Assembly: GCA_034231615.1 (NCBI GenBank)
Contig: CM067319.1
Location: forward strand, 2,500,501-2,564,500
Origin: Meghimatium bilineatum
Taxonomy: Eukaryota; Mollusca; Gastropoda; Stylommatophora; Philomycidae
Reading direction: 5' to 3'
Length of the DNA: 64,000 bases
A model generated the notes under the pieces. That model did no database searches and was not told the origin of the DNA. It saw nothing but the letters and a program-made list of their open reading frames with translations. This document shows positions 21,901 through 32,930 of this stretch, piece after piece (the first letter of the stretch is position 1; every line of letters starts with the position of its first letter). The translations under genes and the position numbers were made by a program.

Positions 21901-23802
21901 TTCCTCATTGGTGGCTAGCTGGCCTTTAATATTTGTTTCCCCTTCAACACCACAAATATCACATAACACATCTGTCTTCAAGGCTTTTTTCAGCTTTCCA
22001 CAAAGATTTTTGATCATATATTTGCCCAGTTGTTTACTACTGGCATGAATTTTAACTGCCAGACTTCCTTGTCCTTCACTGCAAATGATAGAATCATCAA
22101 CAAACTCTATAAACGACTTCTCATTAGTGCTCATATTACATTCTATAGCATCTTTAAGACTGGCACCATCTTTAAAAGATGTCATTATGTGTACACTAGC
22201 CTTTGTGATGCGAATTGAAGGTAACGTCTTCTCAGTTTCTTGGTCTGGTGTAGGATCATTCGAAGGGGGTTTTTTCCCTTTCTTTTTTCCTGTAAAAGGA
22301 GCAAACAATTTTTTAGCATTTCTTTTTGTATTGGATGCTGATCCAGCATTTTTATTGCCAAGATGGTCTGTAGAAGTTTGGGAGTTATCAGTCATTCTCT
22401 TTCCCGCTTCTGATATAAAGGTTTCCTCTAAATTCTCAAGATTGTTAAGATCAGATGTGCTTTTAAACTTTCCTCCACTTTTTTCCAAAGACAAGTTTTT
22501 TCCTTGGTTACCTGTCTTTCCTTTTTTGCGTCTGCTTGTTTTGCTTCCCAATGTTTCACTTGCAGTGCTAGTTACACTATCCGGATCCGATACATTAGAC
22601 ACACTTCTTTGAAAAGGAACATTTGTTGGAATTCCAGTTTTAAATTCGTGTCCAGATGTTGCACCTTTTAAGACATCCTTATCACTTGAAAAAACTCCCA
22701 CATATTGCAAGTTAGGTGGATAATGTTTGTCTCTTGGGGTTTTATTAGTTTCATGTGCTTTTTGGTTCTCTCCAGGCATGGTAGATAAATTTTGATGATT
22801 TGAGTCCAATGTAGGTCTTTTCTTATGAGACTGAATATGACCTGGTTGACTTTCTTCCTCTGATCTACATGTCTGTTCTACTTTTTTCCTTCCCTTATTT
22901 TTGCCTCCAATATTAGGAGGAAGTTTTCCATAAGGAGGTGGAGGGTCTTCTGCATTTTTATCCATAGAGTTTGATGTCTGTCTTGTAGAATATTCAGCCC
23001 CTTTCTGATCACTTTGATACTTTGGAGGCCTTTCAAATTCATAATATTTCTGATGACCAGATTGGCTGTGATTAGAATTTAAAGGCTGAGCATGAAAATA
23101 ATTTTGACTTCTATTAGCACCATCATATCTCAGAGAATGATCTCTGTCAGCAAAGTGTAGATGCTCATACTGTTGGCTGTAAACATGTCCATCCCGTCCT
23201 GGACCAGTGGGATGTTGGCTGTAAGCATGTCCATCCCGTCCTGGACCAGTGGGATGTTGGCTGTAAGCATGTCCATCCCATCCTGGACCAGTGGGATGTT
23301 GGCTGTAAGCATATCTATCCCGTCCTGGACCAGTGGGACGTTGGCTGTAAGCATGTCCATCCTGTCCTGGACCAGTGGGATGTTGGCTGTAAGCATGTCC
23401 ATCCCATCCTGGACCAGTGGGACGTTGGCTGTAAGCATGTACATCCCGTCCTGGACCAGTGGAATGTGCTGGTTGTCTGGCAACATAATCATGTCCCTGT
23501 TGTATTGGATAATTGTATTCTTGCGGGTGATATATAGGTGAAGGTTGTGAATGTCTATTGCGATCAGAGACAATTTGTGGTTGGATAACATTTACAAGCA
23601 CTTGATGTTGAGGATATTGATGTGGTGGTGGATCAGGCGGATGATAGAAATTGGGATCGGGAGAAGGGAATCGATATTGCTGATCTCTAATTTCAGAAGG
23701 AAAGTTAGGTCTTGAAGGATTCTGGTTGTTCAAATTAAGACCATGATATCTTTGTCCAAAGTCTCTTTTATCCCTATCTCTGCCTTGTCCCTGCTGTGAC
23801 AT
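15934..23802 (-). CDS. DEAH-box RNA helicase / RBR ubiquitin ligase fusion, gene 1
   Basis: A single 2622-codon frame. Residues 1-680 are low-complexity, rich in Y, P, Q, H, G, K and S, with a 14-residue repeat at ~115-212. An RRM-like module is near 550-640, and a ~140-residue module occurs three times at ~688-1105. The helicase core has GETGSGKST (1203), DEAH (1300-1303), SAT (1332-1334), AETSITI and QRKGRAGR (1502-1509), then the DEAH-family C-terminal domains. An RRM ([14 protein letters not shown]) is at ~1938-2010, followed by KH-like sequence. An RBR unit closes the protein: RING1 from C2411, IBR near 2500, RING2 from C2571 with the predicted thioester cysteine C2584 in VGCNKMHC. The architecture resembles plant DEAH11/DEAH12 but is ~900 residues longer. 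The start is supported by an in-frame TGA seven codons upstream (23821-23823). Predicted roles are ATP-driven RNA remodelling and HECT-like ubiquitin transfer; substrates and biology are unknown. Confidence 0.95.
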   Translation of the reverse strand: MSQQGQGRDRDKRDFGQRYHGLNLNNQNPSRPNFPSEIRDQQYRFPSPDPNFYHPPDPPPHQYPQHQVLVNVIQPQIVSDRNRHSQPSPIYHPQEYNYPIQQGHDYVARQPAHSTGPGRDVHAYSQRPTGPGWDGHAYSQHPTGPGQDGHAYSQRPTGPGRDRYAYSQHPTGPGWDGHAYSQHPTGPGRDGHAYSQHPTGPGRDGHVYSQQYEHLHFADRDHSLRYDGANRSQNYFHAQPLNSNHSQSGHQKYYEFERPPKYQSDQKGAEYSTRQTSNSMDKNAEDPPPPYGKLPPNIGGKNKGRKKVEQTCRSEEESQPGHIQSHKKRPTLDSNHQNLSTMPGENQKAHETNKTPRDKHYPPNLQYVGVFSSDKDVLKGATSGHEFKTGIPTNVPFQRSVSNVSDPDSVTSTASETLGSKTSRRKKGKTGNQGKNLSLEKSGGKFKSTSDLNNLENLEETFISEAGKRMTDNSQTSTDHLGNKNAGSASNTKRNAKKLFAPFTGKKKGKKPPSNDPTPDQETEKTLPSIRITKASVHIMTSFKDGASLKDAIECNMSTNEKSFIEFVDDSIICSEGQGSLAVKIHASSKQLGKYMIKNLCGKLKKALKTDVLCDICGVEGETNIKGQLATNEENETSMSPTKVVPPKSKRKKVEEMLESVNSNNVQVKISEQRKLDHINQGKPKQVPTKLYVVVEKVLPNVASLNELLTRIIQDISFELIQNSFISEISQTRCELIAPSKADSKRISKQLNSSNVDEVRIRCSNVDIVATPKKDQNSKSECVQAEINKAIEITGKKIEKKQESPISKHEQEKSNANKKPEEKSVGVPTELSVVVKKVLPNVASLNELLTRIIHNVSFEMIQSSFISETLRTRCQLVAPSKSASERIKKQLNSSSLDDVSIRCSNVEVVATPKKDQNSKSECMQADTNKVIDEVTRKKVEKKQESAISKHKQEKNSEHRKHDEKNVDKSKQVPKKLYIVVKKVLPNVASLNELFTRIIQDGFFELIQNSFISETSQTRCEIVAASKADSKKIKKQLNSSSLDDVCIRCSDVEVAATPNKDQNYKSERMQAEINKAIEEINRKTKRTLEEHQKKMETYEQALKVMKSSSSTESDDDDSRIEELALLDKVKEVAKQKDTFCSRKDSLITKAKNWDPSTTDPEEITDLLQSVGVECVRLAAALPIYARREDIVRKVYQEQVSIILGETGSGKSTQMAQYIYESGLAGRGLIVCTQPRKVAAITLAERVAKEMAGKVGALVGYKTGLKKTMSDKTKIVFETDHCLLNECLTDPNLSHYSCIIVDEAHERSIYTDLLLGMIKVCLKNRPDLKVVITSATIDPKIFIKYFNSSPELRVSGRTFPVDVVYSNMENSAKEFEDFETKAVLKAVEVHRSEGPGDILVFLTSPVEIMRCCEEFAKQMAGRTDFKCFPLHGQLPPNEQRLVFDRLQPGIRKIVFATNCAETSITIDGIKYVIDTGVAKEMRFDGKRNICMLGTYVISKSSADQRKGRAGRTGSGKCFRLFTEDGYKNMNQSTEPEILRVPLGQSLLKLAELGIDVKLYDFVQPPSQEAIDSALNTLRNLGALSSKGITDIGRWISKLPFHPTEGFLVYHGNRTNLLYDSIVLASLITNGSNLFYRGLTESEAQSSAKSKTQFESPYGDIFTWLEVYKAWIQIPVKSQSKWCQDHGINYKVMNFTKQCVKEVATILNNELKIKLEYTFSLDESAALSLRKIIFDANMASVCYYLGHIRAGYHALVVDRQVHLHPSSTLSSHNSQPEWIVYTEFTKTSRDFIKGITVIEEEWILEAVREGKLQVDINLAKQQRIELVHSESVGLTIFRKLVGIRYSQLRVWEDSLANAGMKAVVVEADGDLGTLNIFSTSPMSQVIIDQLINVKKETLEALESGEDELDILNKSGTESSGIRVILGQGGCVKSLLMPGQSNKILIKNTSPKMTEEDIRVKFETYGSIKECVRFKKSNPWGFIKYSSFAEAQAAVHGTQNDTEIVAVLKIDRNFRKVVNKFEARLSWCRRPIKGKGTAFIKCPPIETAGLMGKIIHLSSGQCELKLAEKGKDLVCFNTGSANEMEIKKKVMDILDYDENLNQSIQVTVVREQVEKESQKDLESIKNYLSGMFSQYVKQNKFTLNLMSAKPSSVNQIAFINFDSPTDGYKACRALQGVLTVKNQPVEISLTLKTTLNVSKSIMNVCKERFEEIITGLKMHKDAEVNIRSLKDGNFAFDIKSEKTSSMIEARELLQKELEGEVIDCKINDLLRRLIKRQGKEALKKIESSLGILIIVNDRTEQVHVYGKEVSVTQAMGEIDKYLGKLAKGKQVDVLLRGQGKPRGLMKEVLRKYVNLHDDFVSEFALSDVLIDFKLQKLSIFGPSECVDKALSSISDLERSLAQSGFSNLKKDMPDCVVCLCPVDDFSEMYRLEACGHCYCHICLKSQVSVCEQNKSFPVVCAQENCKVPLVWKDFTFCLQKRWTTKEKLVEKSVSSFVTTNLDKYKFCLTPDCSAIYEITTNDDGVEFNCPSCFISLCTSCHTAYHAGMTCSTSKRGLDDSVKIWMEGDKSCRKICPSCGTGIEKIVGCNKMHCTSCQAYFCWVCLEICADEQKCYAHLMKVHGNTI
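20490..21760 (-). repeat. In-gene triplication of a ~140-residue module
   Basis: Three coding units start with [20 protein letters not shown] or close variants at about 21742, 21322 and 20887, a spacing of ~420-435 bp. Each continues through SFISE, a CE(L/I)(I/V)A block, KKQLNSS and RCS(N/D)V, then a charged linker ending near INKAIE. The predicted strand-helix-strand-strand-helix-strand order suggests a ferredoxin/RRM-like fold, which is inference. Gene 2 has one unit that begins like unit 1 and ends like unit 3. Confidence 0.9.
23161..23465 (-). repeat. Coding 42-bp minisatellite, 7 copies
   Basis: Seven 42-bp units encode [14 protein letters not shown]-type 14-residue repeats near residues 115-212 of gene 1. 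Variants are W/Q/R at position 4 and R/H near the end. The period preserves frame, so copy-number change would lengthen or shorten the protein without breaking it. Residue content (G, P, Y, Q, S, H) resembles prion-like, condensate-forming segments. Confidence 0.95.
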
Positions 23803-24312
23803 GATTAGATTACTGTGTCGTCAGTGTGTTAGAAATACAAATATTGGTACAAACCAAACTTCATACAATTTACAATAAATCTTCAGATTTACACATTGGT
23901 ACAAGCCATAAACTATTTCTTCTAATGAACTTAAATGATGAGTCTGCTGTAAAGTTGATTTACTATTAATAAATCGTAATCACAGAATGCAATCATTCAT
24001 AAACATTTAGAATTCAATAATTCATAAACATTTAGAATTCAATCATTCATAAACATTTAGAATTTAGAATTTACAAAAATTTGGTTGCTTTTGAATCATT
24101 GTCATTGTGGCAGATTGATTTGATTCTAGTCCCATAAGCTTTTAAAAGTGTGGTCTTTATGTGGATAACAGTCTCAAATATGGTCTTTGCTGTGGCTAAG
24201 TCTCAAGTGTGGTCTCTGCCGTGGGTCTCAAGTGTGTGTTACTACTTGATTGAATGCTGTTGAAAGATTGAAGGATATCATAAAAATGTAATCAATAAAT
24301 CAAACGGTTAAT
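23803..24312. other. 5' flank of gene 1
   Basis: Non-coding; no TATA box I would defend. Reading on the minus strand, a possible 3' splice site (ttctaacac, then gacgacacag) ends at 23813, ten bases before the ATG, so an upstream non-coding exon is possible. A 25-bp repeat (attcataaacatttagaatt) occurs three times at 23990-24070. Confidence 0.4.
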
Positions 24313-24601
24313 TACGGGGAGACTTGTCCACATATTCCAACTTTTTAATATTAGGCTTGATTTCATACAGCTTCTGTGACATGGAGATAAAAAACACACT
24401 TTGCTTCCAATCATTCGATATGCATGAAACGCACTGAGAGCCACCCTCCCAAAAGGGTCTTCTTGGAGAGGGGGAAGGGGGCTTCTCAGTGCGTTGCCCA
24501 CATATCGATGGGTGCTTCGTTGTATGCATCTTAACCGAAAGTTAGTTTCATTAAATAATGTATGGTTTGTTTCATAAAAAATCTGGACACACTTCCCCGT
24601 A
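24313..24601. mobile_element. Tc1/mariner-like MITE upstream of gene 1
   Basis: The ends are inverted copies: ttacggggagacttgtccac on the left and, reversed, ttacggggaagtgtgtccag on the right, 17 of 22 positions matching. TA dinucleotides at 24313-24314 and 24600-24601 suit a TA target. The ~285-bp interior is non-coding and includes a G-rich run (gagagggggaagggggc). It lies ~500 bp upstream of the start codon of gene 1. Confidence 0.7.
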
Positions 24602-25572
24602 ATGTACCAAACAAACAAAATAAACTTCCACATTTTATAATGTAATTCAAACATATATGCCTATTTGTATTGATTTTTAAACTATATCTCTGTAAAGATT
24701 TTCCAGCACTACCATAATAGATTTAAAAGTCATTTTAAAAATGGAACAGTCATTGGCTTTCAGAATGGTGGATCAGGTAAAGTGACTGTTTTATATGCTT
24801 ACTGGAAATAAAGAGTTTACTTTCCAAATGTATGTAGCAATATATTTATAGTTAGTGTATCACTAACTTGTAGATTACCAAAGGATATTTATAGAGAATT
24901 ACAGTCTCTACTTCGATTTTTGTTAAATATGTATGAAAATAGGATAGGCTTATATGTGATACAGGCATTGATATTGGAGCAGGATGCCATGGATCCTGTT
25001 GTATGGAGGAGAAAGATAAGGAATAGTAAAGAGACAAAGAAGAAAGTGATAAAAAATAGTTTAACGGCTGCAAGTCTAAGAAGACACAACAACAGGTCTG
25101 GTCTGAAATTAGTCTTGTGAGTCACATTCGTCGATGTGATGTATCACAGATCATACTTCTGATAACACAATAATAATACTATCATTTGGAAAGACATAAA
25201 CGTGCATACTAACATATATACCTTTGCTCTATATACTATTTATATGATTTCTACTCATTTTCTTTGCTATTGAGACATTTGTAACTTTTCAATTCTTTGC
25301 ACATTTTCTATTTGGCCAGTGTTTGAGTACATTTTGGCATCATTGTTTATACATAGCAACCATTTTTCTCTCTTAGTATTAACTTTTATTCTCACTAGAC
25401 TACAGTATCCGGTGATCTTGTTAATACCTATTGTTTGTTCTTATTTCTTGATGAAGGCCCCTTTTAACCGCAACATCAAAAACATCTCGGTTTCTTTTAA
25501 ATATATATTTATTATTTCTTAACCCCTACATTTATTATTTGTAACTACTTTTTATATTTTTAGCAAATGTAA
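24602..25572. other. Non-coding; one possible Penelope-like scrap
   Basis: AT-rich, no supported gene. At 25445-25480 the phrase ttgatgaaggccccttttaa plus ccgcaacatc resembles the 3' end common in Penelope-like elements (gaaggcc...gaaacgt). A similar phrase lies at 37713-37742. This is weak evidence. Confidence 0.35.
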
Positions 25573-25668
25573 TATTTTATTACTTATCATTACTGTTATC
25601 ACTTTATCATTACTGTTATCACTTTATCATTACTGTTATCACTTTTATCGTTACTGTTATCACTTTAC
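25573..25668. repeat. 20-bp tandem repeat, about 5 copies
   Basis: Units of tcattactgttatcacttta run head to tail with one or two changes. Confidence 0.9.
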
Positions 25669-25704
25669 TATTATTTAAGATTATATCTTACGTTATTCAA
25701 AAAC

Positions 25705-25860
25705 ATTGTTCTATGTCCCACCCAACAAAGATGCTATTTTTCTATTTCCCACCCAACAAAAATGCTATTTTTCTATGTCCCACCCAACATAAAAGTTATT
25801 TTTCTATGTACCACACAACAAAACATTTTTCTATGTCCCACTGAACAAAGACGTTTTGTG
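25705..25860. repeat. ~36-bp tandem repeat, about 4 copies
   Basis: The phrase ctatgtcccacccaacaaa followed by atgctatttt recurs four to five times with small indels. Confidence 0.8.
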
Positions 25861-26234
25861 GTGAAAGACATACACCAAATTCTGCTGCCTGAATCTGCAG
25901 AGCAGTAACGCAGACCAGAAAACATACTACAGAATTTCCAAATTTCACTGTTCACAGAACGACAATCTGGTCCACAGGAGGTTCTCTGCAAAACAAGTTG
26001 TGGGAAACCCAAATCCAAGATGACCTAAAACAAACCACTCTATACATGATCACTATTGGACTGGATATTTCACAACTGATCACAGAAAAAAAGATGAAGT
26101 TTTGTGGCCACACAGTTTCATCTTTGTTAATTCATGCCCCGTCCCTCAACAAAAATCTGTGCTCCCCCTCCCCCCGGGAAGCCATATGATCTGTGTTGAG
26201 AACAGCAAAGTAAAATAAATATCGAGACAAAAAT
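25861..26234. other. Non-coding, nothing recognised
   Basis: No supported gene or element. Includes a C-rich run near 26160. Confidence 0.4.
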
Positions 26235-27775
26235 TGTTGATTTAATTATTCATGTATTTATGTATTCATGTATTTATGTATTCATTCATGTATTTATAAT
26301 TCATGTATTTATATATTCATGTATTTATAATTCATGTATTTATGTATTCATGTATTTATGTATTCATGTATTTATATATTCATGTATTTATATATTCATG
26401 TATTTATGTATTCATGTATTTATATATTCATGTATTTATGTATTCATGTATTTATATATTCATGTATTTATATATTCATGTATTTATATATTCATGTATT
26501 TATATATTCATGTATTTATGTATTCATGTATTTATATATTCATGTATTTATGTATTCATGTATTTATATATTCATGTATTTATGTATTCATTCATGTATT
26601 TAAAATTCATGTATTGATGTATTCATGTATTTATATATTCATGTATTTATATATTCATTCATGCATTCATGCATTCATGTATTTATGATTCATGTATTTA
26701 TGATTCATGTATTCATGTATTTATATATTTATGTATTCATGTATTCATGTATTGATGTATTCATGTATTGATGATTCATGTATTTATGTATTAAAGTATT
26801 CATGTATTTATGTATTTATGTACTCATGTATTTATGTATTTATGTATTCATGTATTTATATATTCATGTATTTATGTATTCATGTATTTATGTATTTATA
26901 TATTTATGTATTTATATATTTATGTATTCATGTATGTATATATTTATGTATTCATGTATTTATATATTTATGTATTCGTGTATTTATATATTTATGTATT
27001 CATGTATTCATATATTCATGTATTTATGCATTCATGTATTTATATATTCATGTATTTATGTATTCATGTATTTATGTATTCATGTGTTATGTATTCATGT
27101 ATTTATGTATTCATAATTCATGTATTTATGTATTCATGTATTTATGTATTCGTGTATTTATATATTCATGTATTTATGTATTCATGTATTTATGTATTCG
27201 TGTATTTATATATTCATGTATTTATGTATTCATGTATTTATGCATTCATGTATTTATGTATTTATGTATTCATCTATTTATGTATTCTAGTATTCATATA
27301 TTCATGTATTTATGTATTCATGTATTTATGTATCCATGTATTTATGTATTCATTCATGTATTTATATTCATGTATTTATTTATTCATTCATGTATTTAAA
27401 ATTCATGTATTGATGTATTCATGTATTTATATATTCATGTATTTATATATTCATTCATGCATTCATGTATTTATGATTCATGTATTGATGATTCATGTAT
27501 TCATGTATTTATGTATTCATGTATTTATATATTTATGCTTTCGTGTATTTATATATTTATGTATTCATGTATTTATATATTTATGTATTCATGTATTTAT
27601 ATATTTATATATTTATGTATTCATGTATTTATATATTTATGCATTCATGTATTTATATATTCATGTAATTATGTATTCGTGTATTTATATATTTATGTAT
27701 TCATGTATTTATGTATTCATGTATTTATGTATTCATGTATTTATGTATTCATGTATTTATGTATTCATGTATTGA
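26235..27775. repeat. 16-bp satellite-like array, about 95 copies
   Basis: Roughly 1.54 kb of tatttatgtattcatg and tatttatatattcatg units with occasional shorter units. The period of 16 rotates through all three frames, so long YLCIHVF-type open frames appear in every forward frame. They are artefacts. The array could form unstable AT-rich structure and is a likely place for assembly length error. Confidence 0.95.
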
Positions 27776-28389
27776 ATGGTTCTAATGTATAAATATATTT
27801 ATCTATTGCATGCACATCACATAAAAAATATGAAATGAAAAAAAAACTTACCTGCAACAGAAAATTCCAAGACATTTACTTAAAGAATTTCTGATGCTGT
27901 TATTTTCAATCCTTAAATGTGATGAAGATCTTTGACACAATTATTGGTCTCTTCAGACTTGATGGAGATCTTTGACACAATTATTGGTCTCTTCAGACTT
28001 GATGAAGATCTTTGACAATTATTGGTCTCTTCAGACTTGATGGAGATCTTTGACACAATTATTGGTCACTTCAGACTTGACAGAAATTTAAACACTAGGT
28101 GTTTCTAGATATGATGAAGACTGTGCCACTATTCTTGATCTTCAGAACTTCACATATAACAAAAATATCACTATAACGTGATAAATACTTATTGACCTTG
28201 ATGATCCATCACTGCTAGTTTCAGTGCCCTAATGAATGTTTCATATGTACCTCATGCACATCACAGAATTTGCATTTCATTTGTTTCCATGATCAAAACT
28301 GAAAAAAAATGTACAGAATATTTCATGACAGATTTAAAAAATAGTCTGTCCTTTGTTAAACTCACATTAAATATCTCACCTTGAAACTT
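27776..28389. repeat. Non-coding with a 43-bp repeat
   Basis: Between 27915 and 28085, the phrase gatctttgacacaattattg plus gtctcttcagacttgatg recurs four times. The rest (28086-28389) is AT-rich and holds nothing I recognise. Confidence 0.75.
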
Positions 28390-28560
28390 TCAGAAGAGAA
28401 CAAGTTAAAACTTGTTGCAACAGAAATGGCTTGTCTACATAGAATGCTCGGAGTAACAATAAGAGACGGATTCAGAAATGAAAACATCAGAAGACTAACA
28501 AACACAGTGCCAATCCTGAATTACATTGAAAGACAACAGATTAAGTGGTTTTCACATGGT
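28390..28560 (+). mobile_element. LINE fragment (C-terminal tail of RT), forward
   Basis: Reads KLVATEMACLHRMLGVTIRD and then YIERQQIKWFSHGS, the conserved stretch just after the reverse transcriptase core in RTE/R4-like LINEs. No RT core is present. It stops facing a second, oppositely oriented tail fragment. Confidence 0.7.
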
Positions 28561-28569
28561 TCCAATCTG

Positions 28570-28745
28570 GAAGCATGTGAAAACAGATCTCCAACATCCC
28601 ATCTCTTGCCTTGGTAGTACACTCTGCTAAACTATAACCTGTCCATCGCATGATGTTTCTCACATGCTTGTATCTCCTACTTTTTTCTTGCCTCTTCTCG
28701 ACTTTACCCTCAAGTAAGGTCTTCAACAAGGTGTCATGTCTTTTA
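28570..28745 (-). mobile_element. LINE fragment (C-terminal tail of RT), reverse
   Basis: Reads TLLEGKVEKRQEKSRR and then MRWTGYSLAECTTKARDG, the last part of an RTE-like open frame. With 28390-28560 it forms a tail-to-tail pair of two different fragments. Confidence 0.65.
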
Positions 28746-28929
28746 ATATGTCTAAAATACTTTATTTGTTTGATCTTTGTTTTGCTTGGCTTTAGGTGTG
28801 CATGTTAAGGCCCAGTCTTTTCCACTGTGGCCAGGCAACATTCATTATTATGCCCTGAATGTGTCTCTTGTGCACCACACAAAACTGCTATTTTGTCATT
28901 TGAGCATTCAATCGTTTAGATTCCCCTGC

Positions 28930-29345
28930 CTCGTGTACCATCACAGACTTTTTGAGGTACCCATCTGGCACTAATAGTTGGTTGATTAGTCGAGATATCA
29001 TTATCACTGCACACAGGACACATCCATAGGTGCTGCGATCTCTCCCGAGTATGTCTGATCTCCCCCGAGTATGTCTGATCTCCCTCGAGTATGTCTGGAA
29101 TTACATGACTGCTGACATTTCTGTTGGTTGACAAACATTCTTTGCAGTCCACAATAATCATCATCCATATTAATTTTGTATGATCATGCAATTTCTCTCA
29201 AAGAGTTCGCTATGTCAGCACGGTCCATTGCCCTGCCACTCAATACAGTGATAGGAGGATTTATCCTCACTGCCACTCTGTAAGCCTCTCAGTTCTGTGC
29301 AAGCTGTTCAACCTCTTCCAGTGTCATTTTCAGAAGATCTTTTAT
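28930..29345 (-). mobile_element. LINE fragment (RNase H-side tail)
   Basis: On the minus strand SGRAMDRADI, then SLRE, and later ERSQHLWMCPVC match the tail read at 55090-55470 (GGAMDRADILNALWEN and ERSEHLW). It is broken into pieces, including a three-fold repeat of a 20-bp phrase near 29040-29095. Confidence 0.6.
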
Positions 29346-29446
29346 GTCCATGAAACATGTGGCTATTATTCAGTATTGCTAAATGTTTTCATAGAATGAA
29401 CAAGATTGGGGGAACCACATGTCATCACTGATATGATATTATCACA

Positions 29447-29815
29447 GCAAAGTTGCCAGAGTCAAAAGTGTTGGTTACTAATCACAATAGCAAAATGAAA
29501 ACTACATCTATCTGGGCATATAGAGAGACACAACTGTTTAGAAAGACAAATAATGGAGGGCAGAGTACCTGGGAACCAGAATACCTGGGTACTTGGTACC
29601 CCCTTCTGTCTCAGATTCTCCAACGATGTATTCATGTTATCTTTAATGTCGTCAATCCATCATCTTCTTGGTCTGCCCTTTCTCCTCTTTCCAGGTACTC
29701 TGCCCTCCACTATTTGTCTTCCTAAACAGTTGTATCTCTTTATATGACCAAACAGGTGTAGTTTTCTTTTTGCTATTGTGTTTAGTAACCAACACTCTGG
29801 AATCTTCAATGTATT
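29447..29815. mobile_element. Inverted pair of LINE tails
   Basis: Arm 1 (29447-29577, plus) and arm 2 (29689-29805, minus) are copies of the same sequence at roughly 85 percent identity by eye, separated by ~110 bp. The minus arm reads AKRKLHLFGHIKRYNC and then GKRRKGRPRRWIDDIK, a LINE C-terminal tail. Transcribed through, the two arms would pair as a ~120-bp stem. Confidence 0.8.
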
Positions 29816-30189
29816 TATAATCTGAGTTTCTCTTTTATTCCTTCCATGATATTCTAAGTATCTTTCTGTAGCATTTCATCTCGAAGGTGTTGATCTTCTT
29901 CTTCTATAGGCCTATGAGATTAATATCTACATGATGATGATGATGATAAAATCAAATCACTTTAGCTGTGAACATGCAACTTTTGTCAGGCAGTCCATAG
30001 TCTTTATCACAAAAACTAGTTCTCAGTTGTGTGCCGGAGACTGCATTCCTAGACTCATATATAAGCTCTCAAAATCATGGATGTGTAAAAACTATGGGAT
30101 GGATGGATGTATGGATGTTTAGTCCCCAAAGGGAGACATTCCAGTGTATCAGTAACCCAGGATTATATATCCTGCTAGGAACACAGCAT
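29816..30189. other. Non-coding, nothing firm
   Basis: Contains a short (gat)n run at 29930-29946 and (atgg)n at 30095-30115. No gene recognised. Confidence 0.4.
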
Positions 30190-30540
30190 ACACTTCTGGT
30201 CTAACTAACTCCCGTTATCTAGTCGTTTTGTGCAATACTATGGTTGAGGGTGCACAGCTCGTCCTGGTATCTCAGATTTCAGCACTTGTGCTTGCTAGCA
30301 CAGGACTGTGGTCCTACTAAATGTTGGGGATGGCCTGACCAATCTTAGTTTCTGGCCTTTGTTGGCTGGATTAAATCCCCATCTCCACTTCAAGGAGTTA
30401 GCCTTGATGTGAACTAACTCATCATTCCTCTGTCTGATTTGTTGACCCATCCACAGTGATGGTATTACTGCCATGTCCATCACAGGGGAGTCTGCCACAA
30501 AAGGACAAAGATGCAATGTCTGCTTACCTGCATCTCTTCG
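30190..30540 (-). mobile_element. Fragment of an RNase H-LINE head
   Basis: On the minus strand, gccagaaactaagattggtc, the following aggaccacagtcctg and agtgctgaaatctgag match the head of the LINE at 38940 (ctggaaactaagactggtcg, aggaccatagtcctg, agtgctgaagacggagg). It carries no coding domain. Confidence 0.6.
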
Positions 30541-30576
30541 TCATCCATGGGGATTATTTGATAGAAGACATTTATT

Positions 30577-30930
30577 TGATAACAAAAGTTAGAAATTGAG
30601 ACATGATTTTATGACTGTTTTTCACAGGAGACATATTATCTGCCTATTGATAACAAAAGTTAGAAATTGAGACATGATTTTATGACTGTTTTTCACAGGA
30701 GACATATTATCTGCCTATTGATAACAAAAGTTAGAAATTGAGACATGATTTTATGACTGTTTTTCACAGGAGACATATTATCTGCCTATTGATAACAAAA
30801 GTTAGAAATTGAGACATGATTTTATGACTGTTTTTCACAGGAGACATATTATCTGCCTATTGATAACAAAAGTTAGAAATTGAGACATGATTTTATGACT
30901 GTTTTTCACAGGAGACATATTATCTGCCTA
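30577..30930. repeat. 71-bp minisatellite, 5 copies
   Basis: Five virtually identical 71-bp units beginning attgataacaaaagttagaa and ending acatattatctgccta. The lack of divergence suggests very recent expansion. Confidence 0.95.
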
Positions 30931-31097
30931 TCCCCCAACTCTCCTAAGTCTTCCCTATGACATGCCTGGAAAGAAGACAGTGGTACTATTCTTTACTTTT
31001 GCACCCTGAACTAGAAGTCCAGGCCCAGTTTGCCACATGCACGCTAATAATAATATTTGATATCTAGATAGTATTTTTTTAAACTTGTACATGTCAA

Positions 31098-31495
31098 AAG
31101 TATCCAAATCTGGTTGTATTGTGTGGTAACTAAGTTCTTTCAATATCCAAATCTGGTTGTATTGTGTGTTAACTAAGTTCTTTCAATATCCAAATCTGGT
31201 TGTATTGTGTGTTAACTAAGTTCTTTCAATATCCAAATCTGGTTGTATTGTGTGTTAACTAAGTTCTTTCAATATCCAAATCTGGTTGTATTGTGTGGTA
31301 ACTAAATTCTTTCAATATCCAAATCTGGTTGTATTGTGTGGTAACTAAGTTCTTTCAATATCCAAATCTGGTTGTATTGTGTGGTAACTAAGTTCTTTCA
31401 ATATCCAAATCTGGTTGTATTGTGTGGTAACTAAGTTCTTTCAATATCCAAATCTGGTTGTATTGTGTGGTAACTAAGTTCTTTCAATATCCAAA
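31098..31495. repeat. 43-bp minisatellite, about 9 copies
   Basis: Units of 43 bp (atatccaaatctggttgtat plus tgtgtggtaactaagttctttca) with one variable site, tggt versus tgtt. Confidence 0.95.
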
Positions 31496-31652
31496 GTGGC
31501 AATACTCCTTTGTCCTAATTTCCACCTTCCCAAATATCATGGTAACTATGCAGGCACATATATAAAATGTGTGGCGTAGAAATGGCATCAACCTACAGAC
31601 TAAGCTGAAAGTCTACAGAGCAGTGGTACTTCCAGTGCTGTTATACGCTAGT

Positions 31653-32157
31653 CTTCTTCTTCTATGTTCAGCATCTGTGGTCATGCTATACCGTCAGGCC
31701 TGTCGTCAAGACGAAGTCCACTGTCTTCCCCAGGTCAGAGCTGCTGCCCCATAGCTTTTGCCTCAAGTCTGTTTCCTCTGGCCAGGTCTGCTGTCTCTGC
31801 TCTTTGTATGTTGGGCAGTCCTGAAGTATGTGTTCTGGGTTCCGGATCCATATGGACATTCATCTGTGTATGAGATCCTTAATTGGTAAAGGTGACCCAA
31901 CAGTCTGCAGTGGCCTGTTCTAAGGTGAAATATTGTGGTCTGTTGATATCTTTGGAGGAGATGTATTGCATCATGTTCGTATTCCTCTTCCATTTGTTTC
32001 TTCTACTTTGCTGTGTATGTGTTGTGGATTATTGTTTTTACTTCTCCGTAAGACAGTGGGTGTCTGTGTTGCTCCATTTCACTTCCTGCCTTTGACAGAG
32101 CATCCGCTTTCTCATTTCCCATGATTCCACAGTGTGATGGTATCCACTGAAGGGCAA
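31653..32157 (-). mobile_element. 5'-truncated RNase H-LINE nested in the LINE copy
   Basis: On the minus strand it reads QWIPSHCGIMGNEKAD, the last RNase H motif, then a tail with IFHLRTGHCRLLGHLY, and ends in a gaagaagaag tail. This matches the 3' part of the LINE at 38940-43048 in domain order. The host sequence resumes exactly after it, with tagt on both sides (31649-31652 and 32158-32161) as a short target duplication. Confidence 0.88.
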
Positions 32158-32672
32158 TAGTGAAACATAGACTGTGTATAGATGTCATGTGAGGAAACTC
32201 AATCACTTTCACACAATTTGTCTCAGAAAAGTTATGAACATCAGATGACAAGATTCCAGATAACACTGTCTGTGACAGATCTGGTGACACTATCCTGATG
32301 CAGACACAGATTCGTTGGCAAGTCATTTGGTACATATACCAGACCATCACCTTCGAAATGGTGAGCTGGGGAAAGATACACGATCTCAAGTAAAGACCTC
32401 ACTGAAATCCTTTGAAATAGACGAGGACACATGGGAAGAACTTGCACAAAATAGATCTACATGGCTCTCTACAGTAAAAAAAAAGGCGCATTATCTTGTG
32501 CAAAGATGAGAAATACCGCAGCTCAACAGCGGAGCGGAGCTAGAATGTCAGGGATACAACAAAATCTTTCTACAGTGGTCATTTCATTCCCGAACTATCC
32601 AAGGACATTTGCAGCTTGAATAGGGCTTATAATACTTAGCAATCTACGAAGTATCAGGCATGGACATAGGTC

Positions 32673-32841
32673 CAGTGGCGTAGCGAGGCGGAGGTGCGGA
32701 CCGCCCCGGGCGGCATCATCGGGAGAGCGGCAAATTTATTTTCGTCCAGTCTTTCACAATCACCGACATATTTTTTTCATGTCACAAGGGCGAAAAATTA
32801 TGATTCCGACCTGGGTGCCATTGACCAACGCTACGCCACTG
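32673..32841. mobile_element. hAT MITE, 169 bp
   Basis: Ends are cagtggcgtagcg and its inverse cgctacgccactg. It is flanked by 8-bp duplications cataggtc (32665-32672) and cataggcc (32842-32849), one mismatch, the length expected for hAT. The LINE sequence reads on across it. Confidence 0.92.
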
Positions 32842-32930
32842 CATAGGCCTAATACTAGCTGAATTTTCAAAAGTAGATGCAACAAATATAATGGTCATCA
32901 TCACTTGTGATGGGCGTAATAATACACATA

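Larger units (their letters stand above)
31569..32930 (+). mobile_element. 5'-truncated copy of the 11.6-15.3 kb LINE, with two nested insertions
   Basis: It starts at a point equal to ~14630 of the longer LINE (tggcgtagaaatggcatcaa) and runs to the same 3' end (tcaaaagtagatgcaac...tgatgggcg). Its body is interrupted at 31653-32157 by a reversed LINE fragment and at 32673-32841 by a hAT MITE. The reading frame is decayed. Confidence 0.9.

Noticed and set aside
16024-22612. Plus-strand frames of 61-175 codons opposite gene 1 (and the matching set opposite gene 2)
   Set aside because: They are antisense shadows of the strongly supported helicase-RBR frames and contain no domains.
23130-23591. 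153-codon minus-strand frame of [14 protein letters not shown] repeats
   Set aside because: Another phase of the coding 42-bp minisatellite in gene 1; the main frame is clearly the gene.
26260-27792. Several forward frames of YLCIHVF-type repeats up to 321 codons
   Set aside because: The 16-bp repeat rotates through all three frames, so all look open; low-complexity AT array.
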